Positions 61,110 to 64,000 of a stretch of 64,000 bases of DNA are shown here, piece after piece. The first letter of the stretch is position 1. Each line of letters begins with the position of its first letter. Source of the DNA: Streptomyces sp. CC0208 (lineage in GTDB: Bacteria; Actinomycetota; Actinomycetes; Streptomycetales; Streptomycetaceae). The position numbers and the translations under genes were made by a program. The notes under the pieces were generated by a model. That model searched no databases. It saw nothing but the letters and a program-made list of their open reading frames with translations, and was not told the origin of the DNA. Location: contig NZ_CP031969.1 of assembly GCF_003443735.1 (NCBI RefSeq), positions 1,426,001-1,490,000 on the forward strand, read 5' to 3'.

Positions 61110-62453
61110 TCAGCTTCCGGACGGTGGGCGCTGGGCGGGGACCGGGGTGGCCGGGGCGAGAAGGGAGCCGGAGCGTCTGCCGCTGCGGATGATCCGGACG
61201 TATCCGATCACGGCGAGCACCAGGAAAGGAACCCAGGCCAGGAGGTACGCCGGGAGGTACCGCGCGTCGAAGATGGAGCGGTGGGAGTTCACGGTCGTGG
61301 CGTTGGCACCGAAGAACGCGAGCAGCAACGTCGGCGGCAGGGCGATCAGGGTGGCGATCGCGACCAGCACGGACACCGTACGGTCCCGGCGGTCGTCGCG
61401 CTCCGAGAGCTCCGCGTCCAGGGCCGCCGAGCGGGCACTGATCACCGAGGTCAGCCGCTCCACCATGCGAGCGGAGTTGTCCAGGCTGTCGCGGATGCCG
61501 AGCGCGTCCCGCAGAGAGGACTGGAAGGCCTCCATGACCATCTCCGGGATCAGCAGGCTGTCGACGTACGCCTCCACCCCGAAGGCCAGGTCGAGCTGGA
61601 GCTCGTTGACGCCCGCGGACAGCTGTGAGATCAGCGAGCGGATCTCGTACGGGGAGCTCGCCGAGGCCTGTTCGTTCGCTCGCATCGTCTCGAAGGCGGC
61701 CAGTCGCGTGCGCTGGAGGACGGCGAGCGCCGAGACCATGCCGATGGCGACCAGGGTCAGACCGTTCTCCACGTGCTCGGCCCAGCCGGTGTGGACGGAG
61801 ACACCGCGGCCGTGCGCGGAGAGCGTGGTGCCGTGGTTCCTGAGGTTGGGCGGTTCCGAGGTGGCCATCCGGCCGCGGTACACGATCTCGTTCAGCACGA
61901 GCGACTGCCGGGCCGCGTCGACGCCGAGCAGCTCCTCGCGCAGCTCTCCGCCGGGGAACACGAGTTGGTGGACGTTCTGGCCGAAGGCGAGAGGCTCCCG
62001 GAGTGCGAGCCACTGTCCCAGGACGTCCAGCAGCGGCCGGTCGCCGAGCATGATCAGGTCCCGGTCGAAGCAGGTGTCGGCGAGCCACGCGGAGAGGGCG
62101 TTCGGTTCTGTCCGGCCGGCGAACTCGCAGTCCAGGCTCAGGGTGATGTCACCGCGCGGGGTGGCGAGAACGGCGAACTCGGCCGACGCCAGGGCGAGTC
62201 CGTGGTGGCCGTGGGGCAGCCGCAGCTCCCCGGGCGCCACGTCCTGCACGAGCACCGGCACGGGAAGCACCGCCTCGCTCGACTTCAGGTGCAGGGCGAA
62301 GCGGCCGAACTCGAACCGGTCGACGAGGCTGCCGAGCGAGGGCTCTCGCGGGTCCAGGGCGCCGCTGAGGCTGAACAGCGCCAGAACACGGGTGGATCGG
62401 CGGGTCCCGGAGTCGAGCTCCGCCGTGCCGCCGGCCGTTGTCCCTGAAATCAT
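61110..62453 (-). CDS. Membrane protein with CorA-like C-terminal helices, function unknown
   Basis: 447 residues from ATG 62453 after GGAAGGA. The N-terminal half (to about 230) is soluble and unfamiliar to me (VLALFSLSGALDPREPSL, AFGQNVHQLVFPGGELREEL). A hydrophobic segment near 245-262 (LTLVAIGMVSALAVLQRT) follows. A long helical stretch (EMVMEAFQSSLRDALGIRDS, ARMVERLTSVISARSAALDA) leads to two closing helices joined by FFGANATT, where CorA channels have GMN. The topology recalls CorA ion channels, but the loop differs and the function is open. Confidence 0.65.
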   Translation of the reverse strand: MISGTTAGGTAELDSGTRRSTRVLALFSLSGALDPREPSLGSLVDRFEFGRFALHLKSSEAVLPVPVLVQDVAPGELRLPHGHHGLALASAEFAVLATPRGDITLSLDCEFAGRTEPNALSAWLADTCFDRDLIMLGDRPLLDVLGQWLALREPLAFGQNVHQLVFPGGELREELLGVDAARQSLVLNEIVYRGRMATSEPPNLRNHGTTLSAHGRGVSVHTGWAEHVENGLTLVAIGMVSALAVLQRTRLAAFETMRANEQASASSPYEIRSLISQLSAGVNELQLDLAFGVEAYVDSLLIPEMVMEAFQSSLRDALGIRDSLDNSARMVERLTSVISARSAALDAELSERDDRRDRTVSVLVAIATLIALPPTLLLAFFGANATTVNSHRSIFDARYLPAYLLAWVPFLVLAVIGYVRIIRSGRRSGSLLAPATPVPAQRPPSGS

Positions 62454-62546
62454 CGCGTCCTTCCCACGCCCTGGTTTTCCTCCCCGAGTCCGTCAGCGCG
62501 CAGACCGCACCGGACGAGCGGCCTGCGCGAGACGGTGCCTTCGGGT

Positions 62547-62975
62547 TCAGGCCAGCTTCGCGTCCAGCGTGATCGGTACGGCCTTCAGGGCCTGGCTGAC
62601 GGGGCAGTTGGCCTTGGCGTCGGTGGCGGCGGCGAGGAAGCCGTCCTCGTCGAGGCCCGGCACGGTGCCCTCGACGGTGAGGTGGATGCCGGTGATGCCC
62701 TCACCCGGCTGGAAGGAGACGTCGGCCGAGGTGACGAGCTTGGTGGGCGGGGTGCCCGCGCCGTCCAGGGCGTGCGACAGCGCCATCGAGAAGCAGCTGG
62801 AGTGCGCGGCGGCGATCAGCTCCTCGGGGCTGGTCTTGCCGTTGGCGTCCTGGGAGCGCGAGGCCCACGTGACCGGCTGTGCCTCGATGGCACCGGAGGA
62901 GTCGAAGTTGACGACACCGCTCCCCTCGAGGAGGTTGCCTTCCCAGACGGTGTGTGCGGAGCGCGTGGTAGCCAC
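62547..62975 (-). CDS. osmC: OsmC-type peroxiredoxin
   Basis: 142 residues from GTG 62975 (VATTRSAHTVWEGNLLEG), with AAAGGA upstream. The two redox cysteines are present in AAHSSCFSMALSHAL and KANCPVSQAL, together with SPEELIAAAH. OsmC reduces organic hydroperoxides in the cytoplasm with dithiol reductants. It stands as a single gene between the CorA-like and VWA protein genes. Confidence 0.94.
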   Translation of the reverse strand: MATTRSAHTVWEGNLLEGSGVVNFDSSGAIEAQPVTWASRSQDANGKTSPEELIAAAHSSCFSMALSHALDGAGTPPTKLVTSADVSFQPGEGITGIHLTVEGTVPGLDEDGFLAAATDAKANCPVSQALKAVPITLDAKLA

Positions 62976-63039
62976 GGTCAGTCCTTTCGTGTGGTCCCGC
63001 TGACGGGGGTGTACGGGAACCATCCGATCACACTACGGC

Positions 63040-64000
63040 TCAGCTCACGCGGAAGACCGGCCCACGTGCGGTGAACGGCAGCCTGGCCCCCTGCGGGATC
63101 AGATAGGCGTGCTCGCGGCGCACCCGCAGCACGTCGCACCAGCCGTCGGTGATCACCAGCACGGGTGCGCTCGCGGGGAAGCCGTCGGCGCGGTGCAGGA
63201 GGTCGATGCCGGGCTGCAGGACGGTGCCGCCTCGGCCGTGCACCCGGACCCGCTCGGCGATCTCGGTCACCGGCAGGTAGCCGGCGTCGTGCGGGGCCGC
63301 GTCGCAGAACACGACCCGGGCGGCGGGGACGTCCCGGGCCTCGGCGTACGAGGCGATGGCGCCCAGTGCCTTGCCGAGCAGGGTGCGGCTCATCGAGCCG
63401 GAGGTGTCCAGGACCACGCCGAAGGTGCAGCGGGCGATCTCCTCGGGCGGGAAGTACCGGCCCGCGCGCGGGATGTCGGGGGTGGAGGACTGGCGGCGCG
63501 AGGGGCGGGCGTAGGACCGCACGGGCTGCGGGCTGGGCACGAACTCGTCGAACCAGCGGGCGAGTTGCGCGTCCCAGGGCAGCGGCGGATGGCTGAGCGC
63601 GCGGATCTCCTCGACCAGACCGCCGGGCAGGAAGCCGCGCTCCTGCCGCTGGTGCAGGTCGAGGCCCTGCGCGAGGCCCCGGCGGTAGAACTCGTCCAGG
63701 TCGACGTAGTCGCGGGGCGAGCCGAGCGGACCGCCGAGGATGTCGCCGACGCCCTTGCCGCGCAGCGTGGCCAGCCGGCGCATGCGGCGCAGGTCGCCGG
63801 CGATGCGGTCGTAGACCTCCTCGGAGGACAGGCCGGTGAGCTCGGGGTCGTGCAGCAGGCCCTCGGGCATGGTGCCGATCCGCATCTCGTTCAGCCAGCC
63901 GTTGATGACGTAGTCGCAGGCGATGTTGAAGAGATAGGGGTCGCGGGTGCCGCAGCGGTCGCCGTGGCGCAGGGCGGCGTGCAGCATCTCGTGGGCGAGG
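63040..64000 (-). CDS. VWA-domain protein with metallopeptidase-like N-terminus (5' end outside window)
   Basis: The visible 319 residues lack the true start, which lies beyond 64000. The first residues read LAHEMLHAALRHGDR, an HExxH zinc motif like those of DUF2201 putative metallopeptidases. A linker of about 130 residues leads to a von Willebrand factor A domain (FGVVLDTSGSMSRTLLGKAL with the MIDAS DxSxS, VLVITDGWCDVLRV). Such proteins are usually encoded next to an AAA+ ATPase gene of the MoxR type and act with it. That partner would be upstream, outside the window. Confidence 0.88.
   Translation of the reverse strand, partial: LAHEMLHAALRHGDRCGTRDPYLFNIACDYVINGWLNEMRIGTMPEGLLHDPELTGLSSEEVYDRIAGDLRRMRRLATLRGKGVGDILGGPLGSPRDYVDLDEFYRRGLAQGLDLHQRQERGFLPGGLVEEIRALSHPPLPWDAQLARWFDEFVPSPQPVRSYARPSRRQSSTPDIPRAGRYFPPEEIARCTFGVVLDTSGSMSRTLLGKALGAIASYAEARDVPAARVVFCDAAPHDAGYLPVTEIAERVRVHGRGGTVLQPGIDLLHRADGFPASAPVLVITDGWCDVLRVRREHAYLIPQGARLPFTARGPVFRVS

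Noticed and set aside
1..64000. A CRISPR array, tRNA or rRNA gene, or prophage.
   Set aside because: No regularly spaced direct repeats with unique spacers, no cloverleaf-like or rRNA-like sequence, and no phage structural or integrase proteins were found by reading both strands.

Overview
The window is very GC-rich and densely coded. It carries GTG and TTG starts preceded by GGAGG-type ribosome binding sites, lipoprotein, Sec and Tat signals, a perfect CebR box, and two copies of an intergenic repeat I recognise from Streptomyces. It is almost certainly a chromosomal, carbohydrate-catabolic region of a Streptomyces or very close relative. I see no tRNA, rRNA, CRISPR array, insertion sequence or phage gene.

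Layout. (1) 1-10491, all minus strand: a ROK regulator, a ribose-type ABC importer (ATPase, permease, lipoprotein receptor), a Gfo/Idh/MocA oxidoreductase, a sugar phosphate isomerase/epimerase, a secreted glucose/sorbosone dehydrogenase with PKD and CBM6-like modules, and a ThuA lipoprotein cut by the window edge. This reads as one sugar oxidation and uptake operon. (2) 10681-25344: mixed small transcription units. They include an NmrA-like reductase, a GntR regulator with degenerate copies of its own 3' end beside it, an orphan KAS III, an oxalate/formate-type MFS transporter with its tiny partner protein, a formate dehydrogenase remnant, fdhD, LysR and MarR regulators with divergent oxidoreductases, a GH33 sialidase with a DUF5005-like partner, and a bile-acid:sodium symporter family protein with a divergent LysR gene. 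(3) 25684-27510: a long-chain acyl-CoA synthetase.

(4) 27538-37055, all minus strand, with gaps or overlaps of at most 12 bases: five secreted polysaccharide-active proteins, namely GH105, a Tat-exported lyase-like protein, a GH28/GH29/CBM32 fusion, a GH27/GH18-like fusion, and a CBM/FN3/sugar dehydrogenase. This looks like a locus for a pectic or fucose- and galactose-decorated plant glycan and is the most distinctive system here. (5) 37354-40897: an aldo/keto reductase, an SDR, a methyltransferase with a His-rich N-terminus and a PhyH-like dioxygenase. (6) 41018-52914: a cellulose, xyloglucan and pectin cluster with GH6 and GH5 on the minus strand, GH48 and GH74 on the plus strand, and a PL11 rhamnogalacturonan lyase. 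CebR-type boxes lie in the divergent GH5/GH48 promoter. A frameshifted small-protein gene follows GH74 and a WYL-regulator fragment precedes PL11. (7) 52958-64000: housekeeping and regulatory genes, including PCD, XRE regulators, a DUF574 methyltransferase, an orphan narJ, a second-type dnaK with a HAIR-like site, GDPD, a CorA-like membrane protein, OsmC, and a VWA/metallopeptidase-like protein running off the end.

The clusters fit together as plant cell wall depolymerisation outside the cell, followed by import and oxidation of the released sugars. Gene functions are inferred from recognisable motifs only; no database search was possible.
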